Source: Prunella strophiata
Lineage: Eukaryota; Chordata; Aves; Passeriformes; Prunellidae
DNA length: 64,000 bases
Direction of reading: 5' to 3'
Assembly (NCBI GenBank): GCA_036583965.1
Contig: JAZBQD010000019.1
Coordinates: forward strand, 20,587,085 to 20,651,084
The notes under the pieces are model-generated. The model was not told where the DNA came from and made no database searches. It saw only the letters and a list, made by a program, of their open reading frames with translations. The position numbers were made by a program, and so were the translations under genes. Position 1 is the first letter of the stretch, and every line of letters starts with the position of its first letter. Of the stretch, positions 51,937-64,000 are shown in pieces.

Positions 51937-54900
51937 ATTATGTTTTCCCATTGCTGGTCTTCCAATTTTTTGATTAAGTGAGCAAAATGGGGGCCTACTT
52001 ACATGTAATGATTGGTTTAATTCTTTCTGAAACGGATTCAGTGCTGGGAATTCCCACTGAAAACTCCCTACAGTGTGAGTGCTGTGTCCTTGCTCTTCCA
52101 GCATGCTGCAATCCCTTTATTTGTATAGAAGGCTGGAGTAACTGAAAAGCTGCCTTGAAGCTTAATAAAACAACATTAAACATGTAAGCCTCTGGTCTTC
52201 AACTTCATCCACTGTATGTTCTCTATAATCAACAGTGATTATACAGCAGTCTGTGTTTTTTCCCTACAGGTGAAAATGTTAGCTATGCTGAGGCTGTAGA
52301 CTTTCCTTGTAGATTTTGAGGTAAATTAATGTGTTTGATGTGTATGTCTGAGTATATTTATGTTGCAGTATCACCTAGTAGTGACAGATCTTTTTGTCCG
52401 AGATACACGAAAGAGAAAGCCTGAGTGCTTACACATTTACAAGTCCTATAATTATTTTTGTGTTTATTGTAGCTTTGCTTTTGTTCTCTCTCAGATCGAA
52501 AAAGTAGTGTATTAAAATTGAAGCATCACCCTGTTTTTTTAGTGAGGGATGGAGGAGTAAGAGACAGAAAAGTACATCAATGCACATACATAAGCATATA
52601 GGGATGAATATCCATATACCTTGACAAATACATTGGATGTATGAGAATTTAAGAACACCAAATATTCTATAAAGCATGTCTGTTCTTCATGCAGTACTAG
52701 ATCTAGGAGGCACATGAATACTTGAAGTACAGAAATCTCCTTTAAGTGACTTGTTTGGTACTTTCACATGAGCAGGTAGCTGCAGTAGTTGTGGATGTGC
52801 TTCATTAATGATTAGACATAGTTTTTTCACTGCCTGAATCTGAGGCAAATGAACATTTGGATGAGGACAGCTTGCATGATTCAGATAACGTTCTGAAATT
52901 CTACTTTGATTTTTGAATGTTAGCTTTCATTAAAGTGGTACTATGTTATAGTTCTTTCCCATCCTCAGAATGTCCCATAAACAAAAAACTTGCTTAAAGC
53001 TAAATTCAGCTCTCATAAACTCCAGAGATTAATTTGGCTCATTATGCTATGGGCAATTACAGTTATATGTGTTTTTAATCTGGTTTCTTCATCTACAATT
53101 TTTTTTCGTGTTGGACTTTGTTCATGAGCACCCTCTCTTTAGTGTTCTATTGTTATAATTCAGCTGTAGTTACCATCAGCTGCTTTTATTCCTGATTCTC
53201 ATGGATTTAATTCAGAAAAAAAAAAAAAAACCTTGGTATACTATGATGAATTTTGTCACTAGACCTAGTAGATATTAACTCATATATGCCACTAATGCTG
53301 TGAAGTAATGTTTTAGAATTGCTATGTGCAATATAAAAATTAACTTCAAAGCTAAGTAAAAAACCAATCTCTATAGTTACATAACCCTGGATACATTTTC
53401 TTTTAGACATCTCAATAAGAAATCTGACTTGTGCCTCTATTTAGAGCTCATGAACCGGTCATATTTAGTTCTACTCATGTGGTTCTTCCTTGTTTTTTAT
53501 ATTTAACATTAATTACCAATAGCTGAACAACAAAGAGCTACTACAGTCTGAGTATTCTCATTAGAATTTCTCTTCTGTGCAGTAATCTATTAATTTTAAA
53601 CTTGAAAGAAGGAAACAAATTAGTATGGGGAAGTAGCACACTTCTTTGATGGCAGTAAGGTAATTCCTTCCTTTTCACAGAAAATCTCACTGGTAGACAG
53701 ACCTGCTAAAGAAACAAATGTCTCTATTAAAGTTATCCTTAGGATTCCCTGCTTTCCTCAGTTATTACCATTAGTTGTGAAGAAAAGTCATTTAGACAGA
53801 TGGAGTTTGCACTTATTCTATCAGGGCAGAATTTGGTTTTTAATTTTGGACAATGACCCTCTGTTTGAGAGATAAATAGAGTAAATATTTTGTCATCACA
53901 GTGAACTGTCTTTCACATTGTCTTGTGGAATGGTGTTACTTCAGTTTTTTATAGAATGTACTTTGAAATTCCAAGTTTGTTTTGTTTCCCATTTTGCTGC
54001 TAGTGACTGCAGAATTGATATGCACTGTACTTTTTCACAGAACTATTTACTTTTCTTTTGTCATTGACCTAATTTTGAAAACAAAATTATTTTTACACTG
54101 AGAGTGAATGGAAGGTTTAACAGCTTCAAAAAACACAGTATTTAGTTTTCTGTTTAATGCCTCTTGCTTAGTCCATTCTGTGTAATTTTGTTTCCCCACA
54201 TCCTCAGCAAATACACAGCATATCTTCTGCACAAGAGCTTTTCCCTGAGACCTGCCTTGCATGTATTTTTCTTCTTTTTTTTGTTGGTATTGTTCACTCC
54301 CCACTGATCAGGGACATTTACGACACAGAAGTAGCTCATACAGAAGGGCAAAGTCTGCCTCCTGAGATATCAATGACCTGGGAATAGCATGGGCTAAGTA
54401 TATTTTTATGGCTTCAACCTTCCTCTAAAGATAGAACACTTACTCTATCAGTTGGAGAGATTGAATAGCTGCATCTGCTCCTAATCATGTGCAGGTGGTA
54501 ATAGCCCTGCCATTGCATAGCACTTTCTCCTTTCCTTTGCTTTCATTTTCCAGTTCTGCTTGTCACTGCTTGAAACATAAGGCATTTAATGACGTGATGC
54601 AACTTGAAGTAGGCAAGAGACACCTGTCTCTGGTTTGAGCTTTCTGCATTACTTAATAATGGAAGACATAGGCAGCTCATTACAAAATCAAAATTAATGC
54701 TTTATCTGTCAGTATGCTGGGAGGATATATGAAGCTGAACAAGGAAATGAGAATCTTTAGGAAATACCATCTAAAGGCTTCTGGCCTCTTCTTTGGATTC
54801 TCTAAATGCTATATAAGCACCATCAGTGGCAGACCAGCAAGTAAATTGCACTCAGTGTAAGGATACAAGCTCACAGGAGTAGGTAGGTCAGGCTGCAGGT

Positions 54901-55767
54901 GCTGTGTTGCTGAACTCCAGTCCAGGGCTTTGTTCTCTTTGGAGCTGTAGGTCAGCAATGTGCACCTATTTAGGGGATGTATATTGTGCTAGATATACTG
55001 AGGGGAATAAAGAGAAAAGCATACCTGAACTTACATCTGCCTCGAATAGAAATGCTGGAAATGCTTCTGGAACTGAACTGTGGCACTAAATATGAGAAGA
55101 GAACTTTAAGATTTTCAGCACAGACTCTGTGTAACCACACTGAAAGCAATTGAACTAGATTTGCAAGAAAGGACTCAAGTAAAAAGCTGGGTTGTTATAA
55201 TTTAAGAATGTTCAGAGAGTGAGTCTGTAACATCACTTATCTACCATGCTCAAATCTTTTCTCTAAAGAGAAAATTATTTTAATGGTGAAATGTGATATT
55301 TCTTTCATAATTTATTCTCTGAACCTGGCTCGTGTTTGTGCCTAATATGTTTTTCAGTGTAATAGACGAAGCTAAACTTGGCCTAAAGTACTTACAGAAG
55401 ACCAAAAAGTGAAAATAAACAACAGAGTTGGTAGTTTTATAACTTTTCATACTTAGTTTTTTTTCAAACCAACATAAGTGTTAGTCTGAGTTCAGACTCA
55501 GTGGCTGTTTAATGCAGTCTGATACTTTTAAATTCAGTGTTTGTCAAAGTCACATGGCAGAATTGTTGCATAATTTCACTTTTTCATAACTAAAATAAAC
55601 TGATTCTGAAACCTTTTAACATCAAATGCAGTTCTGCTGTTTATCCTCATCTTCAAAAGATAAGCACTATGGTACTCCCTTCCTCCCTCAAGGACATGCT
55701 AGGGAAGATGTGAGCATCAGTGCTGGAAGGCATCCTATAGCAAACACAGTTGCTGTTATTTTTTCAG
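51937..55767. other. Intergenic, no gene seen
   Basis: A poly-A run lies at 53216-53230. A TATATAA at 54810-54816 has no confirmed transcript. Nothing else was recognised. Confidence 0.45.
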
Positions 55768-55855
55768 GGTCCACCTAAGGAGGTGGATAACTTGGCAGCA
55801 GTGAGAGTTATGTGTCAGGAAGGTTTGCCTAAAACAATCAGTGAAAATCTCCAAA
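55768..55855 (+). other. Orphan exon-like segment with strong splice sites
   Basis: A strong acceptor (TTATTTTTTCAG ending at 55767) and a strong donor (CAAA|GTAAGTT after 55855) enclose 88 nt. One frame is open throughout, encoding GPPKEVDNLAAVRVMCQEGL then PKTISENLQ. It cannot continue CEP128, because joining it in phase to the 4134 donor gives W-S-T-stop, and CEP128 already ends at 8350. It might be an exon of a non-coding RNA or an upstream exon of the next gene (DIO2 by synteny), or a chance pseudo-exon. I recognise no protein family in it. Confidence 0.3.
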
Positions 55856-58800
55856 GTAAGTTAAAGCTGGGGAAATTTTCACTTGTTAGGGCACTTAGTC
55901 TACTCTGGTTTTCTGTGTACCTTCAGGGAGCAAACATGGGAAAGGTTTAGCATGACAACAAAACATCCCAAAGAGCTATTTGCTTTTCTTTAGTCTTCAC
56001 AAGAAAAGAAGAAAAGAGAGGTCCCACCCTTACACAAGATTGAGAGCCAGACCTCATTTTGAAGATTATTTGGCAAAAGAAACACAGACAAGAAAGTTTC
56101 CCGCAGCTAGTTCGTTTGAATGGTGACCTTTATCTTTCTCCAAATGAAACTGAAAACTCTTCCTACGCTGCATGACCTCCAGTGAGATTAATCAGTTGCA
56201 TCATGATGAGATGATGCTATATATCATCTGTTTCTACTGTGTCCTTTTCCCATATTTGTGTTCCCTCTTAAGAAATTTTCTTCTTTATATCTCTCCCATT
56301 TTTACTCCTTTTAAATACCTTTTTCTTTTTTTTTTTTTTTTACACAATACCTCATCTGTCCTCTCACTGCCCAGAAGTGTGCAACAGTTATAGAAAGCTA
56401 TAGGCACAGGAAAGGAATGAATACACTTTTGGTTTTGGACCGGTATCATAATCTTGTGCAGTTTAATGAGTTACCTCTGCTGCAGGAGACCTCTGCAATA
56501 ACTTTGCCAAAACTGCAACTGTAATAATGGACACCAAATTAAATGAATTTCAAAATTGGCACAGAAAGCATAGCTTTACATGTGTTCCTCCTAGGAATGT
56601 ATCAGAGAAGGATTTTTTTAGTTGCAGTTGGTTAGAATGTTGGCTAGGAAAACATTTACTGTCCATTAAGAATGAATAAACTTAGTATGAAGTAGCATGC
56701 CAAATTTAAATCTGAAATGTGATCTTTTTCCTGCATTCTCTCTCCTAATCTAGATTTTTAGTTAATTCTTATTTCCAGTAGCTGTTTGCCTTGGAAAACA
56801 TTGTGCTTGCAAAAGCTCTATTTGTGTAGAGTTCTGATTTCAGCTATTATTTCTGATAGTTGACTAGGATATAAAATTCTCAAAGTTAAACATACCATGT
56901 AGAACACAAGCACAGCATATATAATTTGAAAACAAGTATTAAAAGATACAACTTATGGGAAATATTGAAACTGATACTTACTGGTAATATCATTATGATT
57001 AACCCTTTGTGATGTCCTTTGTGATCCCCTCTTAAAGGGATGTTAAGAGTGTAAGTACCTTTACAGCACGCTGGCTCTTCTTTACTGACAAAACTGCTTT
57101 CTGTTAAATTGATTTTTTTCTTAATTGTCATTTTGATACTTTTTCTTGCAGATCAGGTTCTTTTTTGCTCATCATGTAAAGGCCTATACATCCTCTGCCT
57201 TTGTAACAACTGTTATAGAATCTGCCCTCTAGTTATGACAAATTTCTGAATCTAGTAGTTCTGGGAAGGTGGGGGAGAGAGATTTCTTACCTGAATCAAC
57301 AATGCTTTCCACTAGTATTGACACAAGTAAGACCAGCACAGTAGATGAGCACACTTTCTTCGTTACCCTTGCTGGGCAAGGGCTGTCTTGCATAGAGTAC
57401 AGTCCAGTAAAGCCCTGATTCCAAGAGAGACTTTTTGGCACTGAGTGGTTAATAGTGAATCTGCCACAGAGCATAATGCAGCCTTGTTAGTGAGACAAAC
57501 AAATGGAAAAGGTCTCTTCAGTCTCAGGTTTATATATGTTGCAGATTTAAGCTGAATTCAACCCTGAACAATGATGCCCAAGCAGGAATATTTCACCAGA
57601 TCAAAAGATTGGTGAGTCACAAACAAGCCATGTGGAACTGAAGTTAGTGCATAGAGAAATGATTTTCTAAGGATTGGAAAAGAATCCTGAGAAACTTTGA
57701 GGTATATAGAGAGATTCAAATTATAGATAAGGTAACAGCAAAAATCCTGTTTTCATGTTTTCTTGAGTTAAGAAGTTCATGTCTGCTAGGGTCCTTCAAA
57801 ATGTTTGATGATGGCCAAGAACACAGGGATTGCTGTGCATCATGATGAGATTTACAGGAAAATGGGATCTCAGTGCAGGCGCCAGCTGGAAAAACCTAAA
57901 GAGCTCTGAAGAACTGCCATCACAAGTACCCTTAAAATGCAAGATGAATTCATTGATTAGAGGCTTCTGGTAGCCTTTAGATTGGCTCTTCCTGGTGCTG
58001 TAAGAATTTTTCATAACAATTTTTGAAAGGAAGGTGTTTAAAAGCATGTTTCTCCTGTGAAAATATTTGATCACTTCCAAGGCTATGCAGTAGACAGCAC
58101 AAATGGGTGGAAGGGCTGGGGCCCTGCTTTCTGAAAAACTTTGTGGGCAGAAGAGGAGAAATATCTCACAGACTGATTTAATCCTTTTTATATCTTTCTT
58201 GACCCTCAGGAATTAGCTCATGTGCACAGAGAACTGAGTACAGAGCTCTAATGGGACACAAGTTAGCTTCAAGACATACAGTCATTGAACCTATGTAAGG
58301 GAATACATTTTGGCCTTTTTCATACCCATTTCCAAGATTGCATCTCTCCTGATGAGCAGTGGTGTTAATGTTTCTTATGCTATTTTGTTGTTTTTTCAGG
58401 AGATGCTCTTATTTATAGTGTGATTAACAGTTGAGCAGCAAAGAGGTAGCAGCCTCAGTGTGACACAGCTTTACTCTCACAAAGGCAGAAATGCTGAGTC
58501 TTGCTATTCAAAAGGCTGTAAAATGAAAATTGCTTAATGTAGAAGTAGCAGTGCTAGCAACCTTAGCTGTGCTTTTATTAATATATGTGCACCTCCTTTT
58601 GGCAGAGATTACAGCTGCATTAAAAAACTGCTGCAGATGCTTTTTGGGAGATCTAAGCATGTCCATGTGGGTGGTAGGTTTTTTTTAAACAGCAGCAGGA
58701 GATTTCAGTCATGCTGCAGATTTCACTCTTGAAAGAATTCACAAGAGTCCCATCCTTAGTCTGCTGAAAAGCTATAAAAAGATAGGCTTAACTGGTCTTG

Positions 58801-60336
58801 TGTTGGGGAATATATAAAAGGATTTCCATCTAGCAAGCAAACAAAGGTACATCAGAATGAAAATTCACATCTAAGCAAGAACTGGAAAAAAACCATAGTT
58901 TTCATCTCTTTAATTAGGCCTTGGATGAGAGCCTGAAAATTGAGTCTCTAGAAGGATTAGGAAGTAAACATCTTCACTTTTCAGTCTATTACAAGATTAT
59001 ATCAGAGCTTGTGATGAGTTGTTAAGGTGATGAAATACCTAAAGCTCAAGGCACCAAACTTCTGCTGATGACTGTATTTGGTGGCTGTTAATCTAGCTTC
59101 TTATTGCAGATTTTTAAAAAATGAAGTGTTCTGACTTAATCCTCTCTCCTTGGAACCAGTGGTTCAGAGATTTATATGGTTTACCTCTCTCAATAGCTCA
59201 GGATCATCTTTCCATCTTCATGTGTCCACTTGTCTGTGACAAATACATGAATAAAGAATTAATGCTCTCTCTCTTCACCCACCCCACTCAGTACAGTTCT
59301 GCATCTTACTCAATAACAACAATTGTGAAATTTCAAACAATGATCCATCAAGTTCATGCCTGGGGCTTCACAGAAAGGCAGCAGCCATGTCACATCTCTG
59401 TGCCTTTAGTCCACAGTTCAGTATTGTGGCTTTGGAATGCACAACTGGATTTCATCCCTGGTCTTTGGTGATCTGCTGAAATAATAATGCATAAATGTTG
59501 TTAACCCTTCTAGTAATGGGTAGAATTATAGAAGCTGAATGCATGAGTGTTTTCTTCCAAGACTTGATAGTAATCCATCTCAGATATTTTCCAATATGTG
59601 CTTGAAAAAACATATTGAAAAATTAGATGTGTTCCTCTGTTGGGAAAAGTTTCTCCTTTGCACTCCCTTAGTATTTCATACACACTTTTCAGTAAGGATG
59701 TTTATAAATTAACATTTTCACAGAGAGAAAGAAGTAAGAGATGCAGCAAGGTGAGAGTAATTTTCATTTAGGTTTCCTAATAGATACCTCAGGAAACTCA
59801 CATTTCTCACAATAGCACAATACCACTGCTTCTGTCCAATCCATGTCCATGTGCCTCAGATTTTGGGTAGGAAGAGGCACAGATGGGCCATAACAAGGTC
59901 TTGTACACACTGATAGATGCAGTGACTGGGCTGAAGAATGGGTAGGAGACAGGACATGACAAAATGACCCTCAATTCTATATCTGAACACTTGCTTTGAG
60001 AACTTATTCCATCAGGCACTCAAGTCTGAGCACCAACCTTGTGACCTGTTCAGACTGCCTAGGGAGGTTTAGTAGATCCTCTTAATCCTCTTTCACATAA
60101 AGGCTGTTCCAGTTTTATACCCCATCTTTAATATTTTTATTTCTAGTTTATGTAAATCAGAATGCCTTCATTATTCATAGGTGCACTTCATCTGGTTCTA
60201 AATCCTAAAAATCTCACTATATGGTGTAGCCCTGAGTCCCACAGATATACTATTTGAGTTGAGACAATTTATCACTAAATTCTTTCCAACTCTTGGTGAG
60301 ACATGGAATTGCTGGGTTGTGAATGAGATGACAAAT
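55856..60336. other. Intergenic, no gene seen
   Basis: A T-rich stretch lies at 56320-56341. The 116-codon frame at 59121-59471 has no recognisable domain. No repeat was recognised. Confidence 0.45.
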
Positions 60337-60722
60337 CAGAACCACAGAATCTCCTGATGGGGAAAGGACCCACAGAGATCATTGAGTCCAACTCCTGGCC
60401 TTGCACAGAACAGCCCCAAGACTCACACCATGTGCCCAAGAGAATTGTCCAAATGCTTCTCAGCTCTGTCAGGCTTGGTGCTGTGATCACTTTCCCTGGG
60501 AAGCCTGTTCCAGTGCCTAACCATCCTCTGGGTGGAAAACCTTTTCCTAATATCCTAGCCTAAACCTCCCCTACCTCAGTTTCATGCCATTCCCTTGAGT
60601 TCCTGTCACTGGTCACCAGAGAGAAGAGATCAGTGCCTGCCCTTCCACTTCCCCTCATGAGAAGCTGTACACTGCATTGAGGTCTCCCCTCAGTCTTGTC
60701 TTCCCCATGCTGAACAAGAGGC
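60337..60722 (-). mobile_element. CR1 LINE 3' region
   Basis: This is the reverse complement of the avian CR1 3' tail: ATCATTGAGTCCAACTCCTG near the 3' end, then GGAAGCCTGTTCCAGTGCC, GGTGGAAAACCTTTTCCTAA and GGTCACCAGAGAGAAGAGAT further in. The last block also occurs, in the opposite orientation, in the CR1 at 28.6 kb. It is a 5'-truncated, non-coding copy. Confidence 0.9.
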
Positions 60723-63700
60723 TAGAAGGGCAGTATCTTTCCTCTGTGTTAAATTTCTTGAATTCTGTTCCCTTGATGCAAGTTTTTTAAAAGTCAAAGC
60801 AGTGCAGGATTGAGAATCAATACACTTTACCTTTAGTGATCTTAATGGTACTAGAGTTACATGTTGGAAAGATTTCCTGGAAATTTCTGTCCCTCAGATA
60901 TTTTCTCTCTCTGCCAGTTTGCCAAATCCAGCCACAACATAAAAAGAATGACTGGAGATGATACTGTTTTCCTTTTGGCTTCTTATGTGGCTGTATGACT
61001 CAGCAAGAGTTGAACTACAGATAAATGGTGCTAATACACATTTAGAAATGTGCATGGGTAGCTCAAACTGAATCAGCATTTTTTGCACTTTCTGTGACTC
61101 TCCTGAGTCACAGGAGAAATAGAAGCTTACAGGAAAGCACTGTGGAAGAAAGCTGGTGAGAGAGTTGTAATAAAATGGCTGTGACACCTGTTTAATGTAG
61201 AAGCAGTAGGCAATAGCACAGTTTTATGCAACTGCTTCATCTTCATATTTTCCTTTGACACCATTGCTCCTTTCTTCAACATTGTCCTATCCCATAAAAC
61301 ACACACTTTTTCTTTTATAGGAAAGTTTGTTTTGTTTCTCTCTTTCAATTCTTTTATTAATTATATTTATGGAAATTGTTCACATCACACATTCTCTGTA
61401 GGCTTCTCCTTTATGTGTCCAGCCAGATGTGAGATGAATTAGCCTTCATGGGTTGTAAAGCACTTTTAGAGCTAAATTTGGGGCTGGGAGGGAGTGTGGT
61501 ATTTATGCAATGTAAACAAGCAATAGAAGTCAGCAAGGCAGAAAGGATGATTGGGACACATGTCTAAACTGGCAGGCTAGGAGACCATTTAGGGTAAGAG
61601 TGAAGTATGCAACAGCTGCTGGCTGTGGCAAAGGAGACTTGGATGTGTATATAGCTTATAGCCTCTGTGAGGGGTGCACTCAAAAACCACCTTAGATCTA
61701 GTCAGAGACAAAAAACCTAGTATAACAGAAGTATAGTTATATTGTTGATATAATTTTATCATGAGCTCTGTTCTCAGATGTGAAGTAGATTTTTTTTTTT
61801 TTTTTAGATCAAGCTACTTGATCTACCTTTTTTCTATGCTACTTTTCCATGAAGGAGGTGGTATCTTATGTCCTTCTCACTTTAAAAACGCTTTTAAACT
61901 AACAGTAGTGAGGCAAAAAAATGCTAGTGATAATTTCAGTAGAGATTTGTTGAACTGTGGCAGAGAAAATATTTTCAAAGTGTCTGAAGAAATGGACCAC
62001 CCTGTTCTCACATGGTGTGAACTGGAAAGGCTCCAGTTTGTACCAGTGGAAATCTGAGCATCAGCTGATAGTCTGGCTCTCTCTTTATGAAGACCATTTC
62101 ATAAATGTATGGAAAAGTAACACACAAGGTCTCTGCCTCACCATAAGCTCTCCCTGATAGAAGCACACAGTGCTCCAGGCAACAAATGGGATGCTGAAAT
62201 CAGAAAAAAAAGGCACAATCAGAGCTCTGGCATCTGAGAAGCTGTACTTCTCTGAAATTTTCAGCTGGTTTGTAATAGTGTTTCAGGACTGGCACACTAA
62301 CAGGTTTAAATGTGTTTTAATCCGCTTATGTAATTTAAGCACCTCTGGGAGTGGTGAGCATTCATTAAATGATTTGTTATGGTGGGAGTTCTATCATATT
62401 GAGCCAGATGCTGCTTTCCATGAGATATGCTATTGTGTCTGGTCCAAACTAAGCTGAATAACTCCATCAAATTCGATTAGGCTATAAAATAGGTCTCTGC
62501 TATGTATTAAAACTGCACCAGAGCACATCCTTGGCTCTTCTGAGCACCTGAAAAGTAACTTTATCAGCCATGCTACAGCTGACAGTTTTTCCCCTTCCTT
62601 TGGTATTATTTTTGATGCTTTCTACATCATTACCCATCCTACAGACAAATGTTCATAACAGCTGATTTAGTTGGGAAGGAGAAATACAGTGGTGTGAACT
62701 GGCTCAGAGGTCTCCCTTATTGCTGTACATCAAAGAATGTTATCCAAATTAGAACAAATTTGATTTTGTAGGGAACAAAGAAAAATTGTTCAAGTCTGTA
62801 TTCTGTATTATTTATTCTCCCTTAATTTTGTGAATTAATACACTTGTGAACAACATAGCCCTGCACAGTTTGCAAGCAAAGATCCAGCCCTGTGTTTCTT
62901 CCATGGCCAGGTTGCCCTTGATCTGAAAGGGAGTTTGGAATTTGCTAGGAATATGAAAGCAAACCATCATATAAGGCATATGCTCTCTTGGCATGGGTTA
63001 CAACTGAGGTAAGACAAGACCAGGAATCTCATATGTGGAAATAATATATACTAGTGCAATAAATTTATTTTCACTTTATTTCTGAAACGTCTTCTCTAAC
63101 AGTCCTACTTCATTTATTTATAGTTTAAAGTATCAACAGCTACTGGATAGGCCTGAACTATATTTTCTGTCTTAAATTCTCTGTTAGCTCCCAAAGGATA
63201 ATTGTATCTGTTTGCAGAGCACCAAGCACTGTTCCCTTGTGACTTTGTGCTCTGTATTCTGTGCTTGAACCAGTTCAAATTGACTCCCTTGAACTGACTG
63301 TTTAGATTGAGGCCAGTATCCAAAGTCTCTATTATAACCCTTTATCCAGTGTAGCTTTTTTTTTTTTACCTTTTACTTCTCCGTCTTCCAGGAGCAGCCT
63401 GGCATTCTGCTTCCTGCCGTTCTGCCCAGGTTCTGCATCACCTCTTATGGTCTCTGGGCAGGAGCCTCATCTGTCACACTCTGCCCACCCAGTCTGAGAC
63501 ACTGATATTCTTTGTCTCCTACTTCTTGAAGGTTCTGGATCCTATTCACATCCCTACTGCTGCTTCCCATAGTCCTTACACATTCATTTGTTTAGACAGT
63601 AAAATATACAAAAGACAGCGTGCCAAATCCAAAACCATAAAACAGAAAAACTGCTAAATAATGTACCCTACAAGAGCTATGTGTAGGTTTCTGTAGGTGT

Positions 63701-64000
63701 CAGCAGCTGCAAAATGTGTTGGGTTTGAGTCCTGTAAATCTTTCCTTGAGAGAAACATTTATGGTTTGAGTAAAAGCCAGGGATATATATTTTTTTTATG
63801 AGTTAAATAAATAGAAGCATAAGTTCTTCTGTCACATTTTGAAGATTACTCTTCTCAACTTGCAAACATTCAGGCATCTTTTGGAATAAATATAAAATAT
63901 TTTTATGGAGTGTGGAGGAAAACAAAAACCCACAAGAAACATGATAACCATGTATATCATCTGTGTGATAAACTGAAAACTAACAAATAGTTTCACTGGA
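60723..64000. other. Intergenic, no gene seen
   Basis: A T16 run lies at about 61790-61805, with a G/C-richer patch at 63380-63560. No DIO2 exon, repeat or RNA gene was recognised to the end of the window. Confidence 0.45.

Noticed and set aside
54810..55089. TATATAAG followed by a 61-codon frame as a possible small gene
   Set aside because: The TATA motif is weak evidence in AT-rich DNA, and the frame has no recognisable features.
4026..55855. Splicing of the CEP128 penultimate exon to the 55768 segment as an alternative C-terminus
   Set aside because: The phase gives a stop after three codons, and the 8244 exon fits CEP128 length and motifs much better.
10351..64000. Search for DIO2 coding exons, tRNA genes and CRISPR arrays
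   Set aside because: None recognised; DIO2 would have shown as a long open frame with its selenocysteine TGA region.

Overview
The window looks like bird genomic DNA, most likely from a passerine or related neoavian. It is AT-rich, has long introns and no prokaryotic-style gene packing. Its recognisable interspersed repeats are the avian set: several CR1 LINE fragments ending in ATTCTATG-like termini, and one LTR resembling avian ERVL LTRs. A few very old MIR/CORE-SINE-like relics are also present. No bacterial genes, CRISPR arrays, rRNA or tRNA genes were recognised. Most of the open reading frames of 60-147 codons are chance frames in non-coding DNA.

Region 1 (1 to about 10.35 kb) is the 3' end of one protein-coding gene on the + strand. 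Three exons (673-786, 4026-4134, 8244-8350) join in phase and encode the last 109 residues of a protein that matches the C-terminus of CEP128. CEP128 is a coiled-coil protein of the subdistal appendages of the mother centriole. The stop codon is TAG at 8348-8350. The DNA after it (to a possible AATAAA at 10328) may be 3' UTR and contains a near-perfect 409-bp tandem duplication (9402-10220).

Region 2 (about 10.4-64 kb) is a gene desert. From general knowledge of vertebrate synteny (TSHR - CEP128 - DIO2), this should be the interval between CEP128 and DIO2. Neither DIO2 coding exon is visible, so DIO2 would lie beyond 64 kb if synteny holds. The desert holds a TATA-bearing LTR-like module (12.16-12.46 kb), CR1 tails (17.2, 23.5, 26.3, 36.3 kb), a G-rich region with a repeated TTTTACAC motif (20.9-22.1 kb), and a 5'-truncated CR1 on the + strand (28.6-29.7 kb). 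It also holds a (GATG)14 microsatellite (30.2 kb), an old divergent CR1 reverse-transcriptase relic on the - strand (38.4-39.4 kb), and an ERVL-type solo LTR on the - strand (43.2-43.6 kb). Further along are long poly-A and poly-C tracts (47.5, 51.9 kb), an orphan exon-like segment with strong splice sites (55.77-55.86 kb) and another CR1 on the - strand (60.3-60.7 kb).

No new gene system is evident. The observations most worth following up are the CEP128 terminal-exon model with its in-frame alternative donor, the 409-bp tandem duplication, the LTR/TATA module, and the orphan exon in the CEP128-DIO2 interval.
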